DNA of 64,000 bases, from positions 2,131,001 through 2,195,000 of the forward strand of contig NZ_CP020038.1 in assembly GCF_002157225.2 (NCBI RefSeq), written 5' to 3'. The DNA is from Agarilytica rhodophyticola (GTDB taxonomy: Bacteria; Pseudomonadota; Gammaproteobacteria; Pseudomonadales; Cellvibrionaceae). Every line of letters begins with the position of its first letter. The first letter of the stretch is position 1. This document shows, piece after piece, positions 34,901 through 43,716 of the stretch. The position numbers and the translations under genes are program-made. Below the pieces are notes generated by a model. It had not been told where the DNA came from. It ran no database searches and saw only the letters and a program-made list of their open reading frames with translations.

Positions 34901-37900
34901 TGATGGTGGTCTTGTGACAGTTACTACGGGATCTGATGGCGTATTTTTAGAACGCTTTAGTGCTGGCCTTGAAATTATCGAGCAGTTAAATTTCAATAAT
35001 AGTATTGCGGTGTTGGCGTTAGCACAAACTGATAACGGCATTCATCTGGTGACGCTGGAGAAGGAAGGCATCGTTGTACATTTGTATACGCCTAATGATG
35101 ATACCGATGGCGATGGTATCAGCAACTTAGACGATGCTTTCCCATTGGATGCAGCGGCATCGTTGGACAGCGATCACGACGGTTATCCCGATAGCTGGAA
35201 TAACGGCTACGGTGCTGGCGATAGTACCACAGGCTTAACATTGGATGCTTACCCCGAGGACAGTGCGTGTTATTTGCCAGAACATGGTGATGGCACCGCC
35301 TGCGATTACGCTGCGACCATGCCAATCTTTGAACCAGATACCGCGCTTGCCGACAGTGCTGGAAATATTTATTTACTCAGTAGCGACAACTACCGTGTTT
35401 ATCGCTGGTCCACTTTAGAGTCAGCTTATATCAACCCGATTGTGGTTGGTATAGACCAAGGGTTTTCGACGCTGGCACCGAGTACAATGGCCTACTCAGA
35501 ATCTCATAATCGGCTGTATTTTGGTTATAGCAGCGGGGCGATTCAGTATGTGGATTTGAATGGGGATTTATCAGAACAAGCCTTTGCTAATACGGCCCAA
35601 GGTGTCAGTGGGTTGGCATCGGTTGGTCGCTACTTATTAGCTCAAAATGGCAGAGGATCGCGGAATACGCGCTACATCTTTGATGAACAAGGCAACATAG
35701 CCGATAGTGAAGATTGGAATCACAATTCAGGCACGTATACCTGGAGTCCCACAGATTCCCGTGTTTACTTTTTCCGTGATGGTCTTAGCCCGAACGATTT
35801 GCATTACCAAGTAATTGATCAAGCCACCGGAGAAATCTCTGGCAAGGGTGAAACACCCCATCATGGCGATTATTCCATTATTCCACCCATCCGCGTCACG
35901 GCCAATGGTCAGTATGTTTTACTTGGCAGCGGTGATATCTACGACAGCAGTGCTAATTTGACCTGGTCTGGCTCTATTGGTCGTCAATTTGATGATGCCA
36001 TTTGGTTAGCCGATGGTGGTCTTATTACCGTCACGACGGTATCTGACGGCGTCTTTTTAGAGCGTTTCAATGCCGACCTTGCGATTGTCGAGCAGTTAAA
36101 TTTTGATGGTAGCGTGGTGGCATTAACACAAAGTGACAATGGCATTCACTTGGTAACGCTGGAGCAAGAAGAGATCGTTGTGCATCTGTACACGCCCAAT
36201 GAAGATACCGATGGCGATGGTGTCAACAACGTGGAGGACTCCTTCCCACTGGATGTGGCGGCATCACTAGACAGTGACCACGACGGCTATCCCGATAGCT
36301 GGAATAATGGCTACGGTGCGGGTGACAGTACCACAGGTTTAGCCTTGGATGCCTACCCTGAGGACACGGCATGTTATCTACCGGAGCATGGCGATGGTAA
36401 CACCTGCGATTACGCCGCAACCATGCCGACCTTTGTACCGGATGCCGTTATTACCGACAATGCCGGGCATATTTACCTACTCAGTAGCGATAACTACCGT
36501 GTTTATCGCTGGTCCACGTTAGAGTCAGCTTATGTCAATCCGATTGTAGTTGGCATAGACCAGGGCTTTTCAACGCTAGCGCCGAGTAAAATAGCCTATT
36601 CAGAAGCCCATAATCGGCTCTATTTGGGGTATAGCAGTGGGGCGATTCAATATGTGGATTTGGATGGGGATTTATCTGAACAAGCCTTTGCCAATACGGC
36701 CCAAGCTGTGGGCGGTTTGGCATCGGTAGGTAATTTTGTCTTAGCTCAAGATGCCAGCGGTGCCTGGAATACCCACTACATCTTTGATGAGTATGGCAAC
36801 CTTACAGATAGTGAGGAGTGGAACTACTTCTCAAGATCTTATGCTTGGAATGAGGGTAATTCCCGTGTTTATTTTTTCCGTGACGTCACCAGCCCCAATG
36901 ACTTGCATTATGAAGAGATTGATCAGGTGTCGGGAGAAATTATTGCTGAAGGTGAGACGCCTTATCATGGAATATATCCTATGAGAGGTCCAATTAATAT
37001 ATCTGCAGACAACGCTCAAATTCTGATTGGCAATGGCAATATTTTCAATGCCTCGGACATGACTTGGGCGGCAACTCTCGGTATCAATTTGCTGGATGCA
37101 ATTTGGTTTGATGAGGTTCTCGTTACTTTAGAAGATTCGGCCACAACTAATGTGAGTTTGTGGGATCCGGATTCTCTGCAAGTTATCAATAGTTTTCAGT
37201 TTGCAAGTGATCCCGTGGCTTTGATTGCAGACGGCGATAACGTAATCCTTCTTCATGAAACGGATGAAGGGCTTGTATTTGCTGATATTCTTATCGGCGA
37301 TCAAGATAGCGACGGGATGCCTGCATGGTGGGAAAATTTGCACGGTTTAAATGATGATGACAATTCGGATAGTACTTTAGATGGCGATGCGGATGGTCTT
37401 GATAATCTGGAAGAATATTTAGCCGGTAGCGACCCTCATAATGACGACTCGGATGGCGATAATTTAAATGATGGAGAGGAAGTCCGTACGTATTTAACAA
37501 GCCCAATTTTAAGTGATACTGACGATGACGATCTCAATGATTATGATGAAATCAATACCTATTTAACAAATCCCAATGACATGGATAGTGACAACGACAG
37601 TTTTAGTGATGGGGACGAAGTACTTAGATATAATTCAGATCCAAATAATGCTTCTTCCATCCCTAGTGCTATTGCAAGCTACTTTGAGTCATTCGAAGCC
37701 TCAGAAATACCCGCGCTGTGGCAAGTAATCGATAGCGATAATGCAGGTTGGTATCTAGAGACTACAAATGGATATGACGGCAGCCAAAGTATACGTTCTG
37801 GTGAGATAGACGCTAATGAACATAGCGCAATTAAGTTTGCCCATATTTTTAACGAGGGAACTTTGAGCTTTTATGCTCGGGTAGATTCTCAAAGCTGTTG

Positions 37901-38087
37901 TGATAGATTGTATGTTTATTTGGACGGTACTGTGGTGTTAAACACGACCACAAACACTTGGCGGTTGTTCTCTGTTGATTTAAGTGAAGGCTTGCATATA
38001 TTGGAATGGCGTTATCAAAAGGACGGATACGGTAGTCGAGGTAGCGATGCAGCATGGATTGATAACATTTCTTTTGATGCTAATTAG
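31917..38087 (+). CDS. Giant surface lipoprotein with four beta-propeller repeats and calcium-binding TSP3 segments
   Basis: A 2056-residue protein from the ATG at 31917 (GGAGG 4 nt upstream); an ATG at 31896 lacks a nearby site. The lipobox LSAC ends at Cys20, followed by a Gly run. Residues about 35-330 form an N-terminal region with ATAVKGPLANARVDLYAMD (carboxypeptidase-regulatory-like). Then come four repeats of about 368 residues, each with DxDxDG thrombospondin type-3 motifs, a CYLPEHGDG stretch and a seven-blade-like propeller. A longer TSP3 run (DSDGD, DTDDDD, DSDNDS) leads to a C-terminal beta-sandwich of about 140 residues ending WIDNISFDAN. Likely a calcium-stiffened surface adhesin or matrix protein; ligand unknown. 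Confidence 0.85.
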   Translation: MAICRTFLTLLFPLIFLSACGGGGGSGSDSSPSTPTTNFESFDVQATAVKGPLANARVDLYAMDTTQPDLKGELITSSRTGGQANVTGLEISEPLADAYILEFVSEESTIDLNTGQPSVLSRLRTWINAEQIRQRQKVYATPVSTLAGDMAALMSADGASPEDHYAVFSDALKIISTEFGFGQTLDDGIVTLSPMLTEGVVSQTLVRRQIVYRAVSEALVAVLGNLKEYGDVSFDEMLRAIAQDLSDETLDGMNFDVQVSEFENIPNLVTLLDGLAIGQLEIPNTNNQGSAFTVSDIEQLMIEELSQIGVNANTALLNEGAVNVILVPRGSDFDNDGIPDLTDADDDNDKVIDSEDAFPLDAAEYQDTDNDGAGDNADVYDNDASCFLESDGNGNECYLTWLATQKLDFLEASSNGVIHFLGSDNNRIFRFDTATRHFISPLALDSSFGPVIKVAHSPSHQRLYLAHSNGQITYFSDQGGSQQSFASTPRTAGGLASVGDYLLAQDPSGAWNTHYIFDDQGNLTDSEEWNRYSRTYTWSPADSRVYFFRDGSSPNDLHYEVIDQTTGEITAEGETPHHGDYSMTPPIRVSANGQYVLLGSGDVYDSRANLAWSGSIGRQFDDAIWLADGGLITVATKSDGVFLERFDADLTLVEQLSFDGSVLALTQTDNGIYLLVLEQEKIVVHLFTPNNDSDGDGVSNWEDAFPLDVAASMDSDRDGYPDSWNEGYSANDSTTGLLLDAYPQDTACYLPEHGDGTACDYTATMPAFLPNVVLADSTGDIYLLSSDNYRIYRWSTSESAYIDPIVVGIDQGFSVLAPSKMAYSQAHNRLYLGYSSGAIQYVDLDGDLSEQAFANTAQAVGGLASVGSFVLAQDASGAWNTHYIFDEQGNLTDSQEWNRNSRTYTWSPTDSRVYFFRDGTSPNDLHYEVIDQVTGEITAEGETPHHGDYSIIPPIRVTANGQYVLLGSGDIYDSSANLAWSGSIGRQFEDAIWLADGGLVTVTTGSDGVFLERFSAGLEIIEQLNFNNSIAVLALAQTDNGIHLVTLEKEGIVVHLYTPNDDTDGDGISNLDDAFPLDAAASLDSDHDGYPDSWNNGYGAGDSTTGLTLDAYPEDSACYLPEHGDGTACDYAATMPIFEPDTALADSAGNIYLLSSDNYRVYRWSTLESAYINPIVVGIDQGFSTLAPSTMAYSESHNRLYFGYSSGAIQYVDLNGDLSEQAFANTAQGVSGLASVGRYLLAQNGRGSRNTRYIFDEQGNIADSEDWNHNSGTYTWSPTDSRVYFFRDGLSPNDLHYQVIDQATGEISGKGETPHHGDYSIIPPIRVTANGQYVLLGSGDIYDSSANLTWSGSIGRQFDDAIWLADGGLITVTTVSDGVFLERFNADLAIVEQLNFDGSVVALTQSDNGIHLVTLEQEEIVVHLYTPNEDTDGDGVNNVEDSFPLDVAASLDSDHDGYPDSWNNGYGAGDSTTGLALDAYPEDTACYLPEHGDGNTCDYAATMPTFVPDAVITDNAGHIYLLSSDNYRVYRWSTLESAYVNPIVVGIDQGFSTLAPSKIAYSEAHNRLYLGYSSGAIQYVDLDGDLSEQAFANTAQAVGGLASVGNFVLAQDASGAWNTHYIFDEYGNLTDSEEWNYFSRSYAWNEGNSRVYFFRDVTSPNDLHYEEIDQVSGEIIAEGETPYHGIYPMRGPINISADNAQILIGNGNIFNASDMTWAATLGINLLDAIWFDEVLVTLEDSATTNVSLWDPDSLQVINSFQFASDPVALIADGDNVILLHETDEGLVFADILIGDQDSDGMPAWWENLHGLNDDDNSDSTLDGDADGLDNLEEYLAGSDPHNDDSDGDNLNDGEEVRTYLTSPILSDTDDDDLNDYDEINTYLTNPNDMDSDNDSFSDGDEVLRYNSDPNNASSIPSAIASYFESFEASEIPALWQVIDSDNAGWYLETTNGYDGSQSIRSGEIDANEHSAIKFAHIFNEGTLSFYARVDSQSCCDRLYVYLDGTVVLNTTTNTWRLFSVDLSEGLHILEWRYQKDGYGSRGSDAAWIDNISFDAN
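32923..37305 (+). repeat. Four ~1.1-kb tandem repeats inside the giant lipoprotein gene
   Basis: Repeat boundaries lie at about 32923, 33981, 35091 and 36195, giving periods of 1110 and 1104 bp for the middle units. Units 2-4 are very similar at DNA level (for example GGTATAGACCAAGGGTTTTC in units 2 and 3); unit 1 is more divergent, and the last part of unit 4 drifts. Such repeats can change number by recombination. Confidence 0.88.
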
Positions 38088-38107
38088 TTTATATTCAGGG
38101 AAAACTT

Positions 38108-38641
38108 ATGAAGATAGTTATTTGGTTAGGTTCTGTGCTAGTGGTATCGGCAACATATTTTTTAATTTTTAAAAATGACAAAGAGCAATTAGCCGGAAAA
38201 CCCGTAGCAATGGGCCCATTGGTAATTGAATCGAAGGCAACAATGGCTCCCGAAATATCAGAATCTACAAGCACAAAACTTACTGTAGTAACTCAAGTCA
38301 GTGACAGCTCAACGGATCAAAATCTCATCGACAATGTCGGTGTCTCTAGCTCCTTGAGCGCTTCTGAGTTAAGTTCGCTGAAACAACAATTAACTATTGA
38401 ATTGGACGATCCCTCTATCGAGTACCGATACGGCGATTCCGGTGAAGTATTGATGGAGTTAGATAACAATGAAAATAGTCCATCATATAACAAGCCTCTC
38501 AAACAATACGAGTATGTTGATGGACGTCTCACCTCTGTGACTCGTTTTGAATACTTTGGCGATAAAGTAAAAAAATACCATTTAGACGTTGCCTACAACG
38601 ATAAGGGAGAGCTGGTGAATTACCGGGAGACTCAAAAGTAA
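38108..38641 (+). CDS. Hypothetical membrane-anchored protein, 177 aa
   Basis: I do not recognise a family. An N-terminal hydrophobic segment (about 3-20) anchors or exports the protein; a Ser/Thr-rich stretch to about 90 precedes a small C-terminal domain with IEYRYGDSGEVLMELD and KQYEYVDGRLTSVTRFEYFGDKVKKY, a beta pattern like RHS/YD-type strands. AGGGAAAA precedes the ATG, 20 bp after the giant lipoprotein's stop, and a terminator follows, so the two form one operon; it may help localise or process the lipoprotein (inference). Confidence 0.65.
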   Translation: MKIVIWLGSVLVVSATYFLIFKNDKEQLAGKPVAMGPLVIESKATMAPEISESTSTKLTVVTQVSDSSTDQNLIDNVGVSSSLSASELSSLKQQLTIELDDPSIEYRYGDSGEVLMELDNNENSPSYNKPLKQYEYVDGRLTSVTRFEYFGDKVKKYHLDVAYNDKGELVNYRETQK

Positions 38642-38682
38642 ATTAATGATCTAGTAAGTTTTTAGCCCAAAACCTAAACAAG

Positions 38683-38718
38683 AACCCGAAAGATTTAATC
38701 ACCTTTCGGGTTTTTTTA
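38683..38718 (+). terminator. Rho-independent terminator
   Basis: AACCCGAAAG (38683-38692) pairs with CTTTCGGGTT (38703-38712), then a T-run. 41 bp after the stop of the small anchored protein; ends the giant-lipoprotein operon. Confidence 0.9.
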
Positions 38719-39218
38719 TTCCCGATTACACTCAATCGAATTATTTGGGCCGTTAGTTTTACTCGACATTCTCACAAAGATAAGGCGCCGTTATACAAAA
38801 AAATGGCTGCGATAGAGGGTTTTTACGGAATACTACTCTTGCCGAAGCTCAGAAAGTATTAGGGGTTGCTCCAAGTTACGACTTTTATTTCTGTTAACAC
38901 AGTATTTTCTCGTCCTCATTTTAGTCTTGTTCCTGTATTAGCGAATAGGACATATCACAAGTGGTGTTACGTCTTTATTGGATTATCAGTTAATTGGAAG
39001 ATGTCACATGAATTTACTACCGGTGAACCCGCAGAAAACGTTTGTCATACATCTATTCTGTTGATCTCAACCTTCATGATTTTGGATTTAGAAATATCTA
39101 CAGCTCATGAGGGTGAAATCCATCAAAAAGATCAAAATCGATAATCTTTACGCTCCGCTAATGAGCCTTCACTGTGAATGAAGCGGAATATACTAAATAC
39201 CTAAAGGAGATAGACTCT
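38719..39218. other. 500-bp intergenic region
   Basis: No supported gene. A 92-codon frame at 38866-39144 begins with TTG, has no ribosome site and an unconvincing composition, so I leave it out. The stretch probably holds the promoter of the serine hydrolase. Confidence 0.45.
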
Positions 39219-41216
39219 ATGGCTCTGTTTAAAATTAAATTTAATAAAAATAATATGAAAATTTATCGTTTTATTGTAATGGTAAATTTGATGGTCATAT
39301 GTACCGGCTTTTGTGCAACCAATAATGCTTATGGTCATGCCCAAACTCGAAGTACATCAGAGTATGTAAGTAGAACAGCTCTTCAGCAAACACTTAACAA
39401 TTTAACCAATTCCGGTACGGATATTGATGAGTTGTCTGTATCGCCAAATGGCCATTGGGTTATTGTCGCCGGTAAAAGTGTCTACCGAAGTGCGGGTGTG
39501 CCTCAAGCTTTAATTGACAAAGTGTTTCAGTATATTGGTGCTGGGCGTCGTATCGATGCTATTGCAATATCTGATTCTGGTGCCTGGGTTGTTGCGGCAG
39601 AGGATTTGTTTTGGCGATCTAGTGGCGTGCCGTTAGGTAACGATCTTCAGACTGTTGTGAAAAATCGTCAAAATGCAGGAAGACGAATAGACGAAATTGT
39701 TTTTACACCAAATGATGGCTTTATTGTTTTATCTGAGGGCTACTATCACGCAAGACGCTCACCTTCTAAGTTGTATTCTGCTCTTCAGGATACAAAATCA
39801 AGTAAGCGTAAACCTCGCCGCATTAGTTTTGGTGCTGACGGTCGCTGGGTGTTGTTGTCCGATCAAGCGTTTGCCAGTGGTGGTTTAAATAGTACTACTT
39901 ATAATCGACTCACTAATTGGCAGCAAGCAAATCGCTCTTTAGATCATGTGGTGCTTGGTGTAGGAAATAATCATATTTTATATTCACATGCCAATACAGT
40001 TATTCCTCAAGATGATTTACTGCAAGCGGTGGAGTACGACTTAACGAGAGATGATGGTACAACAGCTAACATATGGGAGCGTATGGAAGAGGCTAATGTG
40101 CCGGGGGTTACACTGGCAATAATTGAAAATAACAAAGTCAAATATGCACGTGGCTATGGATTGCTTGAAGCTGGTAATCGTGATCGTTTTGTAAAAGCAG
40201 ATAGCCCTTATCCTGTAGCATCCTTATCTAAATATGTTACTGCGGTTGGTTTGGCTCGGGTCTCTCAGGAGGATGGGCTCAGCTTTTTTGCCGATATTCG
40301 ATCATTAGCGAGTGTTCATGACGGTGGACATTTAGATCTTTGGAAAACCTTCGGAGAGGACGATAACTTTTATGGTACGGATTTGCCTTGGGGAATGCGC
40401 TTAGACCGCTTAATGCGTCATGAAGCCAGTATTAATACAAATGACACTAACGCTGGATGGGGAGGCTACCTTACAGGAACAACTCAATTTAGTACGTGGC
40501 AAATACTTTTGGGTTACGGTTGTTCTGGCGATAACTGTAATTACCTCAATAGAAGCGTCTGGTACGACCCTAATTTAAATTCGCCAAGTACAGCATCATC
40601 CGCATATTCCAACGGGGGGTACGAGTTAATTCGTGCGGCGATGGAAGATCATCTTAATGAAAACTTCATCAATATTATGGATGAAAAAGTGTTTACACCT
40701 TTGGGAATGAATAACAGCACTTATGATCAACCCCTCTCGGGTAGCTATGAAAGCCGTGCAGCAGAGCCACATGATGAAAATGGCAACGCAATTGCGCGAG
40801 ATAGCTATCAATGGTTGGCTGGAGGTGGTTTATACACAACACCAGAAGATTATGCCAAAGCCATGCTCGTGATAATGGATCAAGATAAAAGTGCTAGCGA
40901 TGATTTTCTAGGACAGTATTACACGGATTTTCTTCTAAGAGATCCTAATGATCATTCTGATGATACGGTTAACCGCTATAGTGGCGGCATTAATATTAGC
41001 CATACTCCACTTACAGATAGTACTGTCAATGGACGGTTTGCTCACGGCGGATACCTACCTGATATGTCCAGAGCAAGAATGGTAGGCTCTCCAATTGAGG
41101 GCAAGGGACTGGTGGCAATTATTAATGCAGATACACCGGAAACACCGAGACTTTTATGCGAAATTGAGCGATCTTTTCGTGATGCAGCAGGAATCCCTCT
41201 AATTTCGTGTAACTAA
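39219..41216 (+). CDS. Exported beta-lactamase-fold serine hydrolase with N-terminal repeats
   Basis: A 665-residue protein. The ATG at 39219 is chosen because AAAGGAGA lies 8 nt upstream; a signal peptide with a long basic n-region follows (hydrophobic core about 20-32). Residues about 55-270 hold four or five repeats of about 45 residues (IDELSVSPNGHWVIVAG, IDAIAISDSGAWVVAAE and so on), resembling propeller blades. The C-terminal beta-lactamase/class C domain has SLSK (Ser335, Lys338), YSN near 463 and HGG near 609. Likely a periplasmic or secreted peptidase or esterase; the substrate is unknown. Confidence 0.85.
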   Translation: MALFKIKFNKNNMKIYRFIVMVNLMVICTGFCATNNAYGHAQTRSTSEYVSRTALQQTLNNLTNSGTDIDELSVSPNGHWVIVAGKSVYRSAGVPQALIDKVFQYIGAGRRIDAIAISDSGAWVVAAEDLFWRSSGVPLGNDLQTVVKNRQNAGRRIDEIVFTPNDGFIVLSEGYYHARRSPSKLYSALQDTKSSKRKPRRISFGADGRWVLLSDQAFASGGLNSTTYNRLTNWQQANRSLDHVVLGVGNNHILYSHANTVIPQDDLLQAVEYDLTRDDGTTANIWERMEEANVPGVTLAIIENNKVKYARGYGLLEAGNRDRFVKADSPYPVASLSKYVTAVGLARVSQEDGLSFFADIRSLASVHDGGHLDLWKTFGEDDNFYGTDLPWGMRLDRLMRHEASINTNDTNAGWGGYLTGTTQFSTWQILLGYGCSGDNCNYLNRSVWYDPNLNSPSTASSAYSNGGYELIRAAMEDHLNENFINIMDEKVFTPLGMNNSTYDQPLSGSYESRAAEPHDENGNAIARDSYQWLAGGGLYTTPEDYAKAMLVIMDQDKSASDDFLGQYYTDFLLRDPNDHSDDTVNRYSGGINISHTPLTDSTVNGRFAHGGYLPDMSRARMVGSPIEGKGLVAIINADTPETPRLLCEIERSFRDAAGIPLISCN

Positions 41217-41283
41217 ACGATATTAAATATTAGAAAGTGTTAATGGAGAAACAAGGATGTTTCTCTAACAGGTCATCCTAGCT

Positions 41284-41340
41284 AAGCCTTGTCGGAAAAG
41301 TTTGCTACAAACAACACACAAGGCTTGGCTTTCTTTTTTT
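41284..41340 (+). terminator. Rho-independent terminator of the serine hydrolase gene
   Basis: AAGCCTTGT (41284-41292) pairs with ACAAGGCTT (41318-41326), then a T-rich tail (41331-41340). The loop is long (25 nt). Confidence 0.55.
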
Positions 41341-41480
41341 ACCAAAACTTATATTCACGGCTTATCTATTGTTCATGTGAGAATGAGGAATAGCTATCGT
41401 GGAGGTGATGACACGCGACATATTAGCCGGAGCGGCCAAACTATGGTGTCAATAACAGGTGTATAGTGATAAAGCAAAAA

Positions 41481-41557
41481 TGGTGGGCCCTCACAGACTT
41501 GAACTGTGGACCTACCGATTATGAGTCGGGTGCTCTAACCAACTGAGCTAAGGGCCC
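41481..41557 (-). tRNA. tRNA-Ile(CAU), lysidine-type (ileX-like)
   Basis: Minus strand: a 7-bp acceptor GGGCCCT/AGGGCCC, D-arm GCTC/GAGC, anticodon loop CTCATAA (anticodon CAU), T-arm CACAG-TTCAAGT-CTGTG and encoded CCA. The sequence resembles tRNA-Ile2, whose C34 is changed to lysidine to read AUA, more than elongator tRNA-Met; in E. coli the same tRNA (ileX) also lies downstream of rpoD. The outer anticodon-stem pair (C27-U43) is mismatched. A 10-bp inverted repeat AAAGCAAAAA/TTTTTGCTTT flanks it at 41471-41480 and 41559-41568. Confidence 0.88.
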
Positions 41558-41657
41558 ATTTTTGCTTTTTGCTGATCTTTTGTCGTTTTAATGAACGAGT
41601 TAAGAATCTCAAACAGAGGCGGTGTTAAGAAGTAAACAGCTCGCCTTGTTGCAAAAG

Positions 41658-41681
41658 AGCGGCGCATTATAGTGTGCCGCT
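41658..41681 (-). terminator. Hairpin after rpoD containing the -10 box of the tRNA promoter
   Basis: AGCGGC...GCCGCT arms (41658-41663 and 41676-41681), extended inward, followed on the minus strand by CTTTTG. The loop region holds TATAAT (41671-41666) and GCGCC, i.e. a stable-RNA -10 and discriminator for the tRNA; the -35 is weak. It may both end rpoD transcripts and start the tRNA. Confidence 0.5.
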
Positions 41682-41702
41682 GAAGGAAAAACTAGTACTT
41701 TT

Positions 41703-43553
41703 TTACTGGTTGCCACTGCCGTCGTCTAAGAACCCACGTAGGTGGTCTGAGCGGGATGGATGGCGCAGTTTACGCAGGGCTTTGGCTTCGATTTGACGGA
41801 TACGTTCGCGGGTGACATCGAACTGCTTGCCTACCTCTTCCAAGGTATGATCGGTGTTCATGTCGATGCCGAAGCGCATACGCAGCACCTTAGCTTCTCT
41901 GGCAGTGAGGCCAGCCAGTACCGAGCGTGTTGACTCCTGTAAGCCTTGGGAGGTGGCAGACTCGATAGGGGAGGTAATGGTGCCGTCTTCAATAAAGTCG
42001 CCAAGATGTGAATCTTCATCGTCACCAATGGGGGTTTCCATGGAGATGGGTTCTTTGGCAATTTTAAGGACTTTGCGAATCTTGTCTTCGGGCATTTCCA
42101 TACGCTCACCTAATTCCTCAGGTGAAGGTTCACGTCCCATTTCTTGTAACATCTGACGGGAGATACGATTAAGTTTGTTAATCGTTTCTATCATGTGTAC
42201 AGGAATACGAATGGTTCTCGCCTGATCGGCAATAGAACGGGTAATCGCTTGGCGAATCCACCATGTGGCATAAGTGGAGAACTTGTAACCGCGTCGGTAT
42301 TCGAACTTATCCACCGCTTTCATCAGGCCAATATTGCCTTCTTGGATAAGATCCAGGAATTGCAGGCCGCGGTTGGTGTATTTCTTCGCAATTGAGATAA
42401 CCAAACGAAGGTTAGCCTCTACCATTTCTTTCTTGGCGCGGCGTGCTTTCGCTTCGCCAATAGACATGCGGCGGTTAATTTCTTTTACCGTCGGCAGATC
42501 TAAGTTGGTTTCATCTTCGATTGCCTTTAACTTACGTTGGCTGCGCAAAACTTCTTCTTGGTATGGGCGCAGAGAATCTGAATAGTCACGTTTTTTTGCA
42601 ATAACGTCTGGAATCCAGCTTTCATTAGTCTCGTTGCCTGGAAACTCTTTAACAAAGGTTTTGCGGGGCATACCGGCATTACGTATACAAAGACGCATAA
42701 CCGCACGTTCTTCACCTCTGATACGCGATAATGTTTGACGGGCTTCGTTATAGATTGGGTCAAACTGGCGTGGTGGCAGTTTGAAGTATTTGAAGACTTC
42801 ACCAAGCTCTTCCAAAGCCTTGTCCGTCACTCGGCTTTGGCGGCCATGCTCTTCAAGAGCTGCGTTTGCCTTATTTAAGACAGCGCGTAGTTCTTCAAAA
42901 CGCTCTTTTGCGTACTCAGGGTCGATACCTGAGTTACCTTCTTCATCTTCATCATCACCTGCTTCATCAGAAGAATCGTCATCATTCACCTCATCTACCA
43001 TAGGAGCCGCTGTGGCAGCTGCAACATCTTCAGTGGGATCTAACCAGCCGCCGATAACATCACTCAAGCGCCTTTCACCTTTTTCAATGAGGTCGTATTC
43101 GTCCATAACCTTCTGCACTGCACTTGGCCAGAAAGCGAGGGCAAGCATAAGTTCGCGAATACCTTCTTCAATACGCTTGGCGATAGCTATTTCGCCTTCG
43201 CGGGTGAGTAGTTCCACTGTGCCCATTTCTCGCATGTACATGCGCACTGGATCTGTGGTTCTGCCTGCTTCAGTTTCAACTGCTGCAAGTGCGGCAGCTG
43301 CTTCGGCTGCGGCAATTTCATCCGTGGTTGGATTTTCCGCATCCGACATAAGCAGTTCGTCGGCATCCGGTGCAACTTCATAGACGCGAATGCCCATGTC
43401 GTTGATCATCTGGATAATATCTTCTACTTGATCTGGATCAGAAATATCTTGAGGAAGGTGATCATTCACTTCATCGTAAGTGAGATAGCCTTGCTCGCGT
43501 CCGCGATTGATAAGTTCTTTAATGCGAGATTGATTTTTACCCTGGTCGCTCAT
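41703..43553 (-). CDS. rpoD: RNA polymerase primary sigma factor (sigma-70)
   Basis: A 616-residue housekeeping sigma factor. Region 1.1 at the N-terminus, region 1.2 ([16 protein letters not shown]), a non-conserved region with an acidic insert ([18 protein letters not shown], about 190-207), region 2 ([21 protein letters not shown], then [21 protein letters not shown]), region 3 and region 4.2 helix-turn-helix ([20 protein letters not shown]). It recognises -10 and -35 promoter elements. Downstream of dnaG in the classical macromolecular-synthesis operon, with a 163-bp gap that probably has its own promoter. Confidence 0.99.
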   Translation of the reverse strand: MSDQGKNQSRIKELINRGREQGYLTYDEVNDHLPQDISDPDQVEDIIQMINDMGIRVYEVAPDADELLMSDAENPTTDEIAAAEAAAALAAVETEAGRTTDPVRMYMREMGTVELLTREGEIAIAKRIEEGIRELMLALAFWPSAVQKVMDEYDLIEKGERRLSDVIGGWLDPTEDVAAATAAPMVDEVNDDDSSDEAGDDEDEEGNSGIDPEYAKERFEELRAVLNKANAALEEHGRQSRVTDKALEELGEVFKYFKLPPRQFDPIYNEARQTLSRIRGEERAVMRLCIRNAGMPRKTFVKEFPGNETNESWIPDVIAKKRDYSDSLRPYQEEVLRSQRKLKAIEDETNLDLPTVKEINRRMSIGEAKARRAKKEMVEANLRLVISIAKKYTNRGLQFLDLIQEGNIGLMKAVDKFEYRRGYKFSTYATWWIRQAITRSIADQARTIRIPVHMIETINKLNRISRQMLQEMGREPSPEELGERMEMPEDKIRKVLKIAKEPISMETPIGDDEDSHLGDFIEDGTITSPIESATSQGLQESTRSVLAGLTAREAKVLRMRFGIDMNTDHTLEEVGKQFDVTRERIRQIEAKALRKLRHPSRSDHLRGFLDDGSGNQ

Positions 43554-43716
43554 TCAGCTTCCTGTAGCATAACTTGGTGGATTTTGGCAAGCGGGCGATT
43601 ATATCGGGATATGGTTCGCCTATCCATACAATTATCCATAAAATCATAGTAAATGATGTATAAATTTATGAATTTAGCCTATGTTTGCCTCGTTGTCATG
43701 ACGCTTATATTGCGAA

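Noticed and set aside
38866-39144. 92-codon frame between the small anchored protein and serine hydrolase
   Set aside because: TTG start, no ribosome site and no recognisable domain; sequence composition looks like chance.
41481-41557. tRNA read as elongator tRNA-Met (also anticodon CAU)
   Set aside because: Acceptor GGGCCC and the overall body match tRNA-Ile2, and the position after rpoD fits ileX; not excluded completely.
42781-43383. 200-codon Ser-rich frame opposite rpoD
   Set aside because: Antisense shadow of a conserved gene; the Ser/Ala richness comes from the complementary codons of rpoD.
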